DNA from: Ampelocalamus luodianensis
Taxonomy: Eukaryota; Streptophyta; Magnoliopsida; Poales; Poaceae
Direction of reading: 5' to 3'
NCBI GenBank assembly: GCA_036346255.1
Contig: CM070623.1
Location: forward strand, 7,234,407-7,298,406
DNA: 64,000 nt
Shown here: positions 1 through 11,300 of the stretch, in pieces
Numbering within the stretch: position 1 is the first letter of the stretch
How the letters are laid out: every line of letters begins with the position of its first letter
Notes under the pieces: model-generated
Databases searched by the model: none
What the model saw: the letters and a program-made list of their open reading frames with translations, nothing else
What the model was told of the DNA's origin: nothing
Program-made: the position numbers and the translations under genes

Positions 1-1
1 C

Positions 2-1171
2 AGTAAGTGTCGGGCTAGTGTGACATCCACAAGCTTTCGAGTTTTACGTGTACTAGCTATAGAAGATTGTGGTGTTATGGGAGGTTATTACATTCTCAGG
101 CATCTTGGGAAGTTACTTCACTTGAGGTACCTCGGACTAACAGGTACACCTGTTTGTGAGCTCCCAAAAGAAGTAGGAAATCTAAAGTTTCTGCAGGCAC
201 TGGACCTGAAGGGAACTGGCATAGAAGAATTGCCATCAAGCGTCGGGCTGCTAACACAATTGGTGTTCCTACATGCTGATCGGAATACAAGAGTGCCGGA
301 CTGGATTGGGAATCTGATGTCCCTGCAAGAGCTGTGGATATGGCCAGCTGCCGATAGGTCTGCAAGATTTGTGAAGGAGTTGGGCAAACTAAGGGAACTG
401 AGGGTGCTCGCTACTGAGATTGATGTAGTGGATGACAGCATGGAGAGAGCTTTGGTGGAGTCTCTTGGTAATCTGCACAGGATCCAGCTTGTGAATATTG
501 GGGGCAAATCGTTGGGGAAGGGAGCCATGTGGGAATCAGGATTTGTCTCCCCTGGACAGCTCCGCTACCTGGATTTAGCATGCTTGGAGTTCTCTAGACT
601 GCCGGTGTGGATTAATTCATTGCATCTTTTGAACCTCTGCTTCTTACACGTGGAAATGGATGTTGTGCAAGAGCAGGACATGGAAACCCTTGGGAGGTTA
701 CCACAGCTCCGTGCCCTCGAACTGTGGTCAAGGAACACCCCAGTAGTAAGCATGGCTATCGGTGGGGATGGGCACCTGTTCCACAAGTTGAGATACTTCT
801 GGACGAACAGTGTATCGGTCCTCCGGTTCGTGCATGGCGAGTGCAGCGTGGCACCTATTATGCCAAGCCTTGAAGCCCTCAAGTTTACTGTCCATGTGCG
901 GTTCATGAAGGACGCTGACCTTGGTTTTGACAAGCTTGGCTTGGAGAACCTCACTTCGCTTCGAAAAGTCTCTGCTCACATTGACTGTAAGTATGCCCGT
1001 GCTGCGGAGGTGGAGGAAGCAGAGGCGGCGTTGAGCCACGCAACCACCGTCCATCCCAACCATCCCACCCTCCGAACGAGAAGGGAATGTGAAGATCACA
1101 TGCTTTCATCAGAGCAAGACCAAGTGGTAAGTACTCACATTGCTAGCAAGCTCCAATTAATGTTCCAGTAA
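2..1171 (+). CDS. CC-NBS-LRR disease resistance protein, LRR region and C-terminus (5' part outside window)
   Basis: The reading frame is open from the left edge, so this is the 3' part of a larger gene; the GTG at 20 is not a real start. The protein shows the irregular leucine-rich repeats of RPM1/Pik-like grass NLRs, with pieces such as LGKLLHLRYLGL, LPKEVGNLKFLQALDLKGT and LPSSVGLLTQLVFLHA, then SLQELWIW and LRELRVLATEID. The tail EVEEAEAALSHA...HPNHPTL is the usual end of this family. Proteins of this class are cytoplasmic immune receptors, and the LRR region helps recognise pathogen effectors. CC and NB-ARC domains must lie before base 1. A good splice donor (GTAAGT at 1127) lies just before the stop. 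A spliced form joining 1126 to 1874 (acceptor TTTCTCAG) keeps frame and would swap the last 15 residues for a longer tail. Which end is used cannot be told from sequence. Confidence 0.9.
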   Translation, partial: SKCRASVTSTSFRVLRVLAIEDCGVMGGYYILRHLGKLLHLRYLGLTGTPVCELPKEVGNLKFLQALDLKGTGIEELPSSVGLLTQLVFLHADRNTRVPDWIGNLMSLQELWIWPAADRSARFVKELGKLRELRVLATEIDVVDDSMERALVESLGNLHRIQLVNIGGKSLGKGAMWESGFVSPGQLRYLDLACLEFSRLPVWINSLHLLNLCFLHVEMDVVQEQDMETLGRLPQLRALELWSRNTPVVSMAIGGDGHLFHKLRYFWTNSVSVLRFVHGECSVAPIMPSLEALKFTVHVRFMKDADLGFDKLGLENLTSLRKVSAHIDCKYARAAEVEEAEAALSHATTVHPNHPTLRTRRECEDHMLSSEQDQVVSTHIASKLQLMFQ

Positions 1172-1225
1172 TTAGTTCCCATCCCATATATTATTATGTA
1201 CCAGTACCCGATCGATCCTTAGCTA

Positions 1226-1307
1226 CTCCTACTTTTCTTTTTTATTTTCTTTAATCACCGTTGCCTCTCCTACTTTTCTTTTTTATTTTCTTTAATTACC
1301 GTTGCCT
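1226..1307. repeat. 41-bp direct repeat, two copies
   Basis: Copies at 1226-1266 and 1267-1307, each a T-rich block ending ACCGTTGCCT, differ by about one base. They lie in the 3' flank or last intron of the NLR gene. The rest of 1172-1539 is AT-rich and shows nothing else. Confidence 0.75.
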
Positions 1308-1539
1308 CCGTTCTTTTTATAGTTGATGTTCTACAGGTTGAAAAAAATATTTTTTTTAAAAAAATCTACAGGATTTTGAAGGAGGGATATTGCTATTTAA
1401 AGATTTAGTAAGGTACACAGGTTTAATAATACGTGCATGCGATCATCTTAGTGCCTTTTTCTAAATACATGTACTAGAAAATCTAAAACATCAAATACGT
1501 GAGATGACACGCGTGACATACTTTTAGCTTTACTACTTA

Positions 1540-1813
1540 GAGCATGTACAATGAGTTTATGTTAGCTATCTATAGCCTGGATTTTTACTGACGTGGATGA
1601 AAGAGAATAAAGAGAGAGAAAGATGATGTCTACAATCCTGTAGTCGACTGTAGCATCAAAAACAAAAAAAAATCATTAAAAGATTGTGTGTTGTCTACAA
1701 TCTTATAGCCGACTGTATCACCACAACCATTATATGAGCTACCTTTAATGTTGTCTACATGTAATATGAAGAGTTGCTATAGATAAAAGGTATCTGTACC
1801 ATTGTACATGCCC
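1540..1813 (+). mobile_element. Tourist-like MITE, 274 bp
   Basis: Terminal inverted repeats GAGCATGTACAATG (left) and CATTGTACATGCCC (right) are flanked by TTA on both sides (1537-1539 and 1814-1816), the target duplication of PIF/Harbinger elements. There is no coding capacity. A second member of the family lies in opposite orientation at 51278-51532; both share the GAGAATAAAGAGAGAGAAA-like block. If the NLR gene splices from 1126 to 1874, this MITE sits inside its last intron. Confidence 0.85.
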
Positions 1814-1873
1814 TTAATTCTTAGTTCCCTCACGTCACGTTCTGATTCCTCTTTCTTTCTCATTATTTCTCAG

Positions 1874-2150
1874 CCTGCCTTCCGAAGTGATAAAGTCGTT
1901 GACCACAGTGTTGATGTGCGGGAGGAGGACAAGGAGCGTTATTTTAACTTGTGTGAGTTGTTGGGGAATCCTTGCGTGGAGAAATTAAACGTTTCCATCA
2001 ACTGCGAGGATGCTAGCCTGGGGAGGTGGAGGAAGCGGAAGCGGCTACGAGGTACGCAGTGGACCTCCGTCCCAACCATCCCACACTTAAGATGACGAGA
2101 TACGCTGAAGATAAAATGATGCTGCTATCCGACCAACACCAACAGGTCTC
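1874..2150 (+). pseudogene. Second, frameshifted copy of the LRR-protein tail (or alternative last exon)
   Basis: Read in two frames, this stretch repeats the end of the upstream NLR gene. The first part (…GNPCVEKLNVSINCEDAS) lines up with the NLT..LRKVSAHIDCKYA region. After a one-base frame change near 2020 comes EEAEAATRYAVDLRPNHPTL, matching EEAEAALSHATTVHPNHPTL upstream. It begins right after a good acceptor (TTTCTCAG, ends 1873). As an exon of the upstream gene it would read in frame to a stop at 2095 but lose the conserved tail. More likely it is a relic of a local duplication. The stretch 2150-2975 beyond it shows no gene. Confidence 0.65.
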
Positions 2151-2974
2151 CCTCTCATCTCTTTCTAATCCTTGCTGGATTAACAATCTCCATTCCCATC
2201 CCTTGCTACGTACATGTACTACTGCTACTCATCATGCTGGTTACCGAGTTCTAATTGCTAGTTTTCTTTTATTTCAATCCTGTCCGGATCTAGTGCTCGC
2301 TCTTGATTCGATTCATTCAATCCTGTAGTTCAAACTAAATATGCTTCCACGTGAACAATTAAATTGGTCAGTTGATTCCTCCTTAGGAGGCAGTCACTCA
2401 TATCGAAAACTAAAGCTGGATGAACTCTGTTTCTGGGCACCACTCAACTCTGTTTCTGGATGATCTCAAACAAGAAAAAGGTCCCCTGTTTCTGGATGTC
2501 TGGAATAGCCACTATAGTACTTGTTAAAGTAACTCCGAGTATTGGCAATTTTGGAGAATTATGAATTTCAACATTCCCAATTTACCATTTCTAGAATGAA
2601 AATTAGCAATTTGAATAAAAATTGATAGCTTCATATTTTATTATTCTAATATATTATCTTAATAAAATAGTTAAAAGAAGCCATTACGTTTGGATCTCAA
2701 GGGCTATAAAATTTTATACGTTATATTATGCAATACCACACTATACCGCTCAATAACATGGGCCAATCAGCTAGTTCATGTGTATCTGCAGTCTGGAACT
2801 CTGGATCGATGGTTGCATAAGCTCCTTCTCAATTCAATTCACATCCATGCATGCATGAACTATGTTTTCCGGTTCCATTTGAACTAAGCCATATATATGT
2901 GTATGTCCTTCCAGATGCCATTGCAGCCATACAAGCGGATCAGGAGGTAGTTTGGTCGGCATCGATCGTGCAAG

Positions 2975-3300
2975 CCTCCATGCATCTCCCCTGTTGCCTC
3001 CAATAAGCCAGGCAGTCAAGATCGGCACTGCACTCAGGAAAATTAATTTCGCCGAAATTTCGGTAATTTCGCCCTCCACTGAAATATTTTCAATTCATTA
3101 AAAAAAATTGGGAATATTTGAATTTGGACAAATTACATCCTAAATTTGATTTTGAACAAAATTTGGTCAAATTTTGTCCAGTTTTAAACCCACCGAAATT
3201 TTGTTCCGAAATTTTGTTCAATTCGCTCCCCTCCAAAAAAAATTTCAAAACGAATTTGTTTTCCCTGACTGCACTTGCCATGCCGTTTAATAAATTTCCT
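2975..3300. other. AT-rich stretch with repeated AAATTTCG/AATTTTG motifs
   Basis: Short words such as CCGAAATTTC, AAATTTTGT and their complements recur, resembling low-complexity transposon remnants common in grass genomes. A similar stretch lies at 38480-38720. I see no coding sequence. Confidence 0.4.
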
Positions 3301-3497
3301 TCTTGTAACATCCTGTTTTCAGACCATGAGCAGTAACTGAAGTTGTCACCTGAATTCAAAGCTCCAATTCAAAATTTCAAGTTTTAACTTCAAATCTCGA
3401 TTTGAACTTCGGTTTCGAATTTCTCCTTGGACTCAGCCCACTTCTCCTCTCCCTTGGGCCTAGCCCTTTTCCTCCTTTGGCCTAGGTCAGCCCGAGC

Positions 3498-4161
3498 AGT
3501 GGCGAATATAGGATAAAAAAGGAGGGTGGGCTGAAGGTTTTCGACTAAACTAATTTGTAACAAACATAGTCTTGTATTCTTGTGCAATCAAATTTATATA
3601 TAGATAAAAGCAAAGCAAAAAAAAAAGAAATACAATGAAGGTACCTCGCTAATGGAAAGTGCATCTCCAAAACATGTAAATATGGTTCCAGTAGATACAA
3701 TAGCAAATTAGTGATATAATAGCAAATATTGTTTCGGATTAAATTCTAATCAAGGCTTCTTTGGTTGAGTTGCGCTCTCATCGGTTGGAGGAATACTACT
3801 TGAATTGCTTGTGAAATAATTAAGCAAAGTTCGTTTCTTTATTGTTGCAAACCTACGAATTAATTGCTAATTAAGTATATACCACTATATATCAATTATC
3901 AAACTTACTAACAAATTGGTAATTGAGACATTGAGTAACAAGTAATCAAGTATATAACAAATTGGTAATTGAGACATTGAGTAACAAGTATTGAAGTATG
4001 TACCAGCACGGCTGAATAGTCACTTAGATGTTAGTTCGACACAGCAGTCAACAGAGGTTACAGAGTCCACTGCCCAGGCACACGCACTTCGGCACTTCAA
4101 TCAGCAGAGCAACCCACTGCCTCGCCCAAATTGCCTTGCCTCCTCCTCACGGCTCACGCCA
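3498..4161. mobile_element. Possible hAT-like insertion inside the LTR
   Basis: The left edge CAGTGGCG followed by an A/G-rich block ending GGGTGGGCT, and a right edge CGCCACTG, resemble grass hAT-type termini. The segment has no counterpart in the related minus-strand LTR. I could not find a matching 8-bp target duplication, so the right border is uncertain. Confidence 0.3.
3910..4001. repeat. 46-bp tandem repeat, two copies
   Basis: Copies at 3910-3955 and 3956-4001 share AACAAATTGGTAATTGAGAC followed by ATTGAGTAACAAGTA and diverge only in the last ten or so bases. Confidence 0.75.
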
Positions 4162-6125
4162 CTGTCCTCACTTCAATCGGCTTCAGCCTGATGAAGCCTA
4201 TCCGGTGGATTCGCCCCTGAGCCCGAGCCCCCCTAACACCTCCTACCAGCCACGCCGCTCTAGAGCATGCTCCTGCGACCTCGCTGCGAACGCGAGTGCC
4301 TGCAGCCACCTGCTCGCCTGCCCGCTCCGTCCCATCGTCGAGCCACTCCCCTGCAGCCCCTCACCTGCCCTTGACTTCAGCGTGTCCTCACTGGACTCGG
4401 TCCACGCGCTGCGCCGCGCAAGCGCGCGCGTCTGCGCCGCCTGTGCTGCTCACTTCACGCCTGCGCCCGGCCCCCTTGGTCTTCGCCGTGATGACAGCGG
4501 CCACCCTCGTCAACAAGCGCCTCGCTCTGTCGCCTCCCCATCGCTCCCCCAACTGCTCCCGTCGACGCCCATGCTGCCAGCTCTGCGCAACCGTCAGCGC
4601 CTCAACGGCTGTCTTCCCCCTCTCGGTTATTTAAGCTAATGTCAGCACCTCCCAGAGCTCCCCTCGCCTCTGCCCCTCTCAATCGACCTCCCGTCGCTTT
4701 CTTCGTCCCTGAGCGTCACCGGAGCCCATTCTCCTTCGCTTTTGGCCGGTTGTCGCTCATCATCGCCGATCGAGCGTCGAGGCGCCTCAGTCAAATTGCC
4801 GCCGCTTGGAGCACTGCACCATTATCCCAAAGACACCCCAAGCCTCGCTGGCCTTCTTCTCCCTCCCCGTCCAGCCCCCCACAATGCCTCCGCCGTGCCA
4901 CCGCTGGACCGCCTCGGCCGTCCTCTGCCCGCACAGTCTGCTCCACTAGGTTCCTCTCACTCCCCGGAAGCCCGTGCGTGTGCCTCCTTCATATCGACGC
5001 CACCACACCACCAGCGCCGCATGCTGCCCGTGCGCCCACTGCCGCCCTTGGCCTCGCCACCGCCGCGCCCATCCCTCTCCGGCACCGCCGCCCATGGGGT
5101 CCCCATCCTCGTGGGAACCCATTTCGCCGGTTTGCCTGCCACCTCGCCGGCGCAGCCGCTCTCCCCTACGCTCTGCCTTCCCTCTGTTTCTTCTCTCTGT
5201 GAAGCCCTTGTTGACTGTTCCTTGTCTCTATGACATGGGTGGTCCACTGTCATATGCACTGAGTCGTTCCTTCCTTTCCCTCTTTGTCTCTCTTCCAGGT
5301 GGGCCCACAATGTCTTGCCCTCAATGGCATTGTGGTAAAATACCAAAGCAGTGTTTTCAGAATGGTGCATTTTCTGATTTTCATCATTTCTTGTAAAAAA
5401 TCAAATTTTCGATTGTTCGTTCTCTCTCATACGAACTCCGATTTCATTAGTTCTTGTTTCTAAAATTTTCTAAATTCAAGATATTGCTAATGGCAATAGT
5501 TTTGTTTAATTTGGAGTCTATTTGTTATTTATTGTGTACTTATTTGTTTTCTTTCCTTATTTATCCTTTTTCCGGTATGTTCGTCCAATAGAGTTCGAAG
5601 AAGCGGGAGATTTTCAACTTGATCAACCTCAAGATTATCAAGACTCTCTTACCTTTAACCCAGACGAGTCAATACTTTCATCATATCGAATCTATATTTT
5701 ATAAAAATTATATTCTTTTAAAATAGCAAATTGCATGCCTTAATTCTTTATGCCATACTTTGATGATTGAATCCTTGTCACCCTAGTAATTATATGATAA
5801 CTATACTAGCTATAGGTTATACTTAAGATAAATACTAGTCTTGCTTAAATACTAGGGTATTAAATACCCTAATCATCATCTTTCAATCATAAAAATTGTT
5901 TTGAGCAGTCATTGAATGGAAATGACTGAAATAATTGAGTTATATTGATTTTACTTTCCAAAACCCTAAATTGCTATTACCCCATCTGAACGGATGATAT
6001 GATGGATGGTATGATGATGGGTGCTAACGTAGCCTAATGAATGTAGGTTTGTGGAAGGTATGTGAAATGAACCTCTCAGATAACCCTAAGGACTTAATTC
6101 GGTGATGACCTTCTATTGTAAAACA

Positions 6126-8030
6126 GTGCAACCATAATGCGCCAAATGCGCCAAATCTGGATCGCCATGTCCGAAAATGAGCTGACGAAGAAGGGCCCCA
6201 GATCCAACCCCAATGAAAGTCCACACCGTTGGAAATCAGAGGACAGGCGTTAGGCATCGGGCGATGCAGATCAGGCGCCACCACCGAGAAGAAACCCCAC
6301 CGCCGCCGCTAGCCGGCCGGCGGCCGCCGACGGCGGCGACGAGGAGAAAGGGAGGAGGAGAGGGGGCTTGTTTGGTGACGGCTAGGGTTTTTAGGAGGAG
6401 GAAGAGGGGGCGCTAGAAACCGCCATTTTCTATCAGTTGGAACTCTGGTGGAGAAACTCCACTCTTACCTGATGGAGAAATCTGTAGCTCCGTTTCATTG
6501 CCATGCTGTCGCCTACCGAATACTGACGCCTATGTAGCTTGAGTGTAGCAATGCCATATTGCCATGCATGCATGGCCGGTGCATTGATTCCGACCGGGCC
6601 GGCAACACGTGCCCATGATTAGGGACGGACCCGGGGCCGGTGCTGTAGCTCCGGTTCAGCCCATCCTCCGCGGTCTGTCATCCTCTCTCATCCTAGTACT
6701 CCAGGGTTCCATGTACTCACCACGTCTACTACTAGCATCCCCTTGCTCTATATCTGGTCCGCCACTGCCCACGCCCATGATCGCAATTTGGGAGGCAGTA
6801 ATGGCCGTCTTAACTGAACTTGATTGAGCGCACACACTGGCACACATGGCACTATGACAGAGACTCCTGCCTGCTTTGGGGTTAATTACTACTGCAGTGC
6901 AGTGGTGGCAGTACAGTGTAGTACATTGCCTTGTGCCCCCATAACACATGCAAGTGACTGCATGGGGTACAGTAGTATGTGTCGCCATAGATGCAAACTG
7001 CAGGACGACGGCAGGAGCACAAAGGCGCGCGCTATCTGCGGATCGAGCGAGCGGCATCCTCGCGAGATTGCTGCTTCCTTGCAGTCGCCGCCATGTTCGT
7101 TGGGCTCGCGCATTGGCATTTGTGCCAGTGCTCGTCTGTGGTGTGGAGATCTAGCCCGCCGTCCTCGCTGCTTGGTTCCTTCTCTCCTTAATTCGTCGAT
7201 CCTGAGGGGTCTTCTTAATTCGGAACTGGAAGACGACTCGCGATCGATATATCGTCCCTGATTATCGATCAGCGTCATTGATTGATTATGCGGCGTGCTC
7301 GTATGAATTAAAATGCTCGACACGACGCAACCATATGCCCATATGGTATGGAGTAGCGGTGAGGCTTGGAGAGGATTTTGTAATGCAGATGGGATTCACA
7401 TGCTGTCGAAAGTAACAAGTTCAAAGTTATGGAAACCTTCACTTCCAGGTTGTACATAGAGGCGTTTGTAGTCCAACAGTTGGGATAATTGCCTTCCAAG
7501 CAATAAACCCGGTTTCGACTCCCGACAGACGCAGCTATTTGAATTTCCTTTAACCTTGATGCCCTTTTCTGTTTTTTTCCCTCTTTTATTTTGAATGAAT
7601 TTTTCTCCTTTTTATTTGATGAAATGAACAAATCTTGCGTTGGTTTTGATTGGACAAAAATCATCACAACTTTTTGAAGGAGAAAGAATACCATGCATAT
7701 CATCATTTCAGAATGAACCATACTAACGAGTTCTGATTAGTTTGGGGTCTTCGATCTTCCAAGGGACAGGTAATATATATCTAAACTGCCCAAATGTTCT
7801 CTTTACAAGTCTTTGTTGACAATAACTCGTCGTTAACGACGTCGAAAGGAATAAATCCACATCGATCAGTGGCCTTCTCGGTATATCTTCCTCCAAGAAT
7901 TAAGGTACGCAAGTCCAAATCGCCCAAATGTCCATTTTCTCTTTTGATATGTCACAGGTGAGTAGGTGACTCACCATTAAAGAATGAGCTTTCCTCTATT
8001 TAAGAGCTCCATATATCCAGGGTTTTTTTT
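6126..8030. other. Intergenic stretch without a recognisable gene
   Basis: On the minus strand, 6160-6420 resembles a 5' leader with AAACCCTAGCCG and GC-rich CGCCGCCG runs, which could be part of a promoter or of a retroelement leader. Several 60-145 codon frames between 6600 and 7320 match nothing I know and overlap on both strands. The part 7330-8030 is AT-rich without clear signals. Confidence 0.4.
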
Positions 8031-8306
8031 TGTTGGATCTGGATTTAGCAAATCCAAATTCTCTATGAAAACACTACGCTATTCTTTAGATCAGTAGATA
8101 GTGCTTACAGAATATATCACTGAATCAAATCATAAACGATGTAAACTAAACCATTCAATATATTACAAACATCATAGTCACATAGACTGCGTCGGGTCAA
8201 GTTTTATAATAAGGGTCGAACAGGCCAAATAGTTACATTACAAAAGTAGTGGAAATGATAGCAGAAGCAAAAGGGATAGAGCACATATCTCCACAGGCAA
8301 GCGACT

Positions 8307-8311
8307 GGGGT
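8307..8311. repeat. Target site duplication GGGGT, left copy
   Basis: Identical to GGGGT at 22695-22699, just after the right LTR. The joined empty site would read CGACTGGGGTAGCTCG. Confidence 0.9.
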
Positions 8312-11300
8312 TGTCACATCCCCAAATTAATAAAGAGCTTATTATGCATCTCATTAGCATGCATCATGTTTGGAAACTTTTTAATTCAATATTGTACTTG
8401 GAAAATCTCAAAATACAATTGAAACATACACTTCAATTTGAGCTCCAAACTAAAAACCAAAATAAATGCTACTGAAGATCCTCTGGAATTAATTTATTCA
8501 AATATTATATTAATTATCATGAATTAATATATTTTTTCCCAAATTTTTGGGACTGATTTGAACCCTTTTAAAAATTCAAACGCCATTAAAAGACCTAGCC
8601 TAAGTTTGAATTTTTAAATTACAAAGTGTATCATGAACAGTGGTGTTAAATAATTTTTATAGACACTAGGTTGTCCCAGGAACCTCCACAATTTATTTCA
8701 TGATTTTAAGGAATTTATTTCTATTTTTAAGCCTTGGTCAAAGTAGAGGAGATAAACTGAAATTTCAGTCAAACCATAAACCTAAACGGGCTGCTACTGT
8801 TCCTTGGGCTCGAGTCCGACTTGGCGAACCGACTCAGCCCGACCGCCTAATTGCACCGCGGCATGCAACCATCGGATCAGAGATCGACGGCCCAGATCCC
8901 GCAACCTTTCGGCCGTTGCGAGCGTTCCTTCTGATCTAAGCCTCCATTCGCGATCCAACGGTCTTTGGTCAAACCATTTTCTTCGCACCGCGCCGCACCC
9001 CTTGTGCCACTGACTGCCCGGACCCACGCGTCAGAGCCTTCTTCCTCCTCGCGACAGAGCTCGCGCAGAGTCTCCTCGCCACGCGGTCGTTTCGCCCTGA
9101 GCCCTGTCACTTCACCGCGCCCGTTGGCCTGTCCCCGCGTTTCTCCTCTGCATACCGCACCCACTCCAGGGTATCTCTAGCTTTATCACCCCTCGAAGCC
9201 CTCCGTTCTCCCTCACTTCTCCTCTGTTGACCGAGGAGAGGGAGGCTTGCTCTAGCATTTTCCTTCGGTAAGATTTCTCACCGTCGAGTCCCTCAGCTCC
9301 TACCTTGTATGATATTTCCACTTTGGCTTATGCGGGCTTTTGATTTTCTCTGTAGTGCCCGGGCCATCATTGTGCTCTCTGAAGCTCCAGAGCGCGCCCC
9401 GGAGGACACCCCTGTGTCATCTCCATCTCTAGTGAGATCCTCCTCTTTTCTTGCGCGTCATTTCGTGTGCTAGATTATAAGGAGTAAAACCCTCAACTTA
9501 ATTGTCGGATTATGCACAGGAGCTCAGTGATTCTTGGTTTTCAATTTCACGGCCGTGCGAGCTCGTCTTCTTCCCCAACGACGGAACGGTGAGTTTTCCA
9601 TCGACTCAACCCTCTAGGACCATCTCCTGGATGTCCTGGTTCTGTTCCCACCTCACCTCGATGTTCTTTATCTCCAGAACGTTTCCGCCACGGTAGCCTT
9701 CCCCTCGCCGCCGCTGGTTTCAGCCGTCGGAGCTGACGGCGATGACCCTTGGTCCTCGCGCCTCTCCTTCAGCATCAGTTGGACCTCAGGAGTCTGTATC
9801 AAGCACCAGTTGTTGCGGGGTGGGTTCTACTTCGAGATCTCTCGGCACCGTGCACCTCCCCTCCGCTCGACTCCGCCGCCGGCGCGCCACCGTGCCTCTT
9901 CACCGGCAAAATCATCACCTGAAGGTAGCTGTCGCTATTGTCTTTCCGTTTTCGCGTAGATCTTGCACTCTCCGTCCTTCCGTCACCGCTGGCAAGCACG
10001 GCAACGCCGCGGCCGCGCCGTTTCCGTTGTCGGATGATTACGGCTGAAAACGGGGAGCTTTGTCAAGTGAATTAGCGCTAATAGTTGTAGTTTATAGTAA
10101 TGAGTCTATGACTGGTGGCCCATAGTATAGTTTAAGTGGATGCGTAGTTCTTAGAAGTACGTTACGCAAAAAGGGAAACGTATTCTTTGAATGCTTAAAA
10201 TAGTCTTACGTTTAGAAGTTTGAGAAACGTATTTCTGGGAATACGTTTTCGGCCTGTGCGGCTGAGATCGAGTCGTGTTGACTGGGTCAAAACCTTGACC
10301 CCGGTCCCACTCGTCATTCTCCTCGGCTAGCGCTGCGCTCGGTAAGGAAAGTAGCCAATGAATTATAAACTCCGAAAACCATTTACTGGCACACTGAAAA
10401 ATATGTATAACTTCTAAAATGCATAACTAAATCATTTCAACTCCAAAATGGGTGAAACCACTTCTGATATTTTTCATATTTACTGAACTTTGTATAAAAA
10501 TCAGTTTCAACCTTGTCTCTATAACAGAGAGCTTTATTTTGGAAAATGAGTCATTAATCCTATTATTTTTACAATAGAAAAATGGTTGATAACTTCAAAA
10601 ATTCATATTTAATTCTTGGAGACTCCAAAAACAGTGAAATCAGTTTTGATAATTTATATTTCAAATGAATTTAATTATAAAAATGGTCTCAGACTTACCT
10701 CTGTCACAGAAAATATAGTTTGAGGAAGATGATCTTAAAAGACATTATTTTTGTACTAATAATACTGATAACTTTAGAAATCAATAACTAAATCATGAAA
10801 ACTCCAAATGGAGAAAACTCAACTGTTTTGAACTTGTGATAATATTGCCCATTTATTCATGTAACTCTTGTATTCACCACTGCTCAACAAAATTTCACCT
10901 CTTAATTAAATTGCTTAAGTAAAGGCATATTGAAATCTGAAATTCAAACCACCATAACTTTCACATACTAAATCAAAATGAGATAATTCTTTCACCAATA
11001 ATCATATAAAATCATGACTTAGCTACTGTAGAAAAATCATGCATTTTCGAGCATTTTGATTTTTGAGGTATTTCTTGGTGTTCATTCGGTAATTGCAATT
11101 ATATAGGTTCCGAACTTATTGATATCGACTCCTACGCAACTGAAGAGCGAACAACTTAGCTACCTGCAGGGCAAGCATCCTTTGAACTTTCTTTTGCATC
11201 ATATTTGATCCCAGTTTTGTTTGGATAGATGCAATGATAATTGCTTGCATGTTATTTTGACAATGTCGCTATTTTTGTGATGAATAGTTAGACACCTCCT

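Larger units (their letters stand above)
3304..6125 (+). mobile_element. Truncated long LTR of a Ty3/gypsy-type retrotransposon (plus orientation)
   Basis: It starts TGTAACATCCTG and shares blocks in the same order with the minus-strand LTR ending at 27446: TTTTCAGAC..TGA..AGTAA, a cytosine-rich stretch with TTGGTCTTCGCCGTGATG, the CTTGCTTAA...ATTAAATACCCTAATCATCATCTT region, and ACCCTAAGGACTTAAT near 6090. Homology stops near 6125, where unrelated DNA begins, so the 3' end is missing. Open frames of 60-200 codons here are chance products of the GC-rich LTR. The segment 3498-4161 looks inserted. Confidence 0.65.

Noticed and set aside
4028..5396. Several long Pro/Ser/Ala-rich open frames on both strands
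   Set aside because: They are overlapping frames in a GC-rich LTR; the related minus-strand LTR at 25-27 kb shows the same kind of frames, and no domain is visible.
6824..7323. Opposite 144-145 codon frames as host genes
   Set aside because: Overlapping on both strands, no recognisable motif and no splice context.
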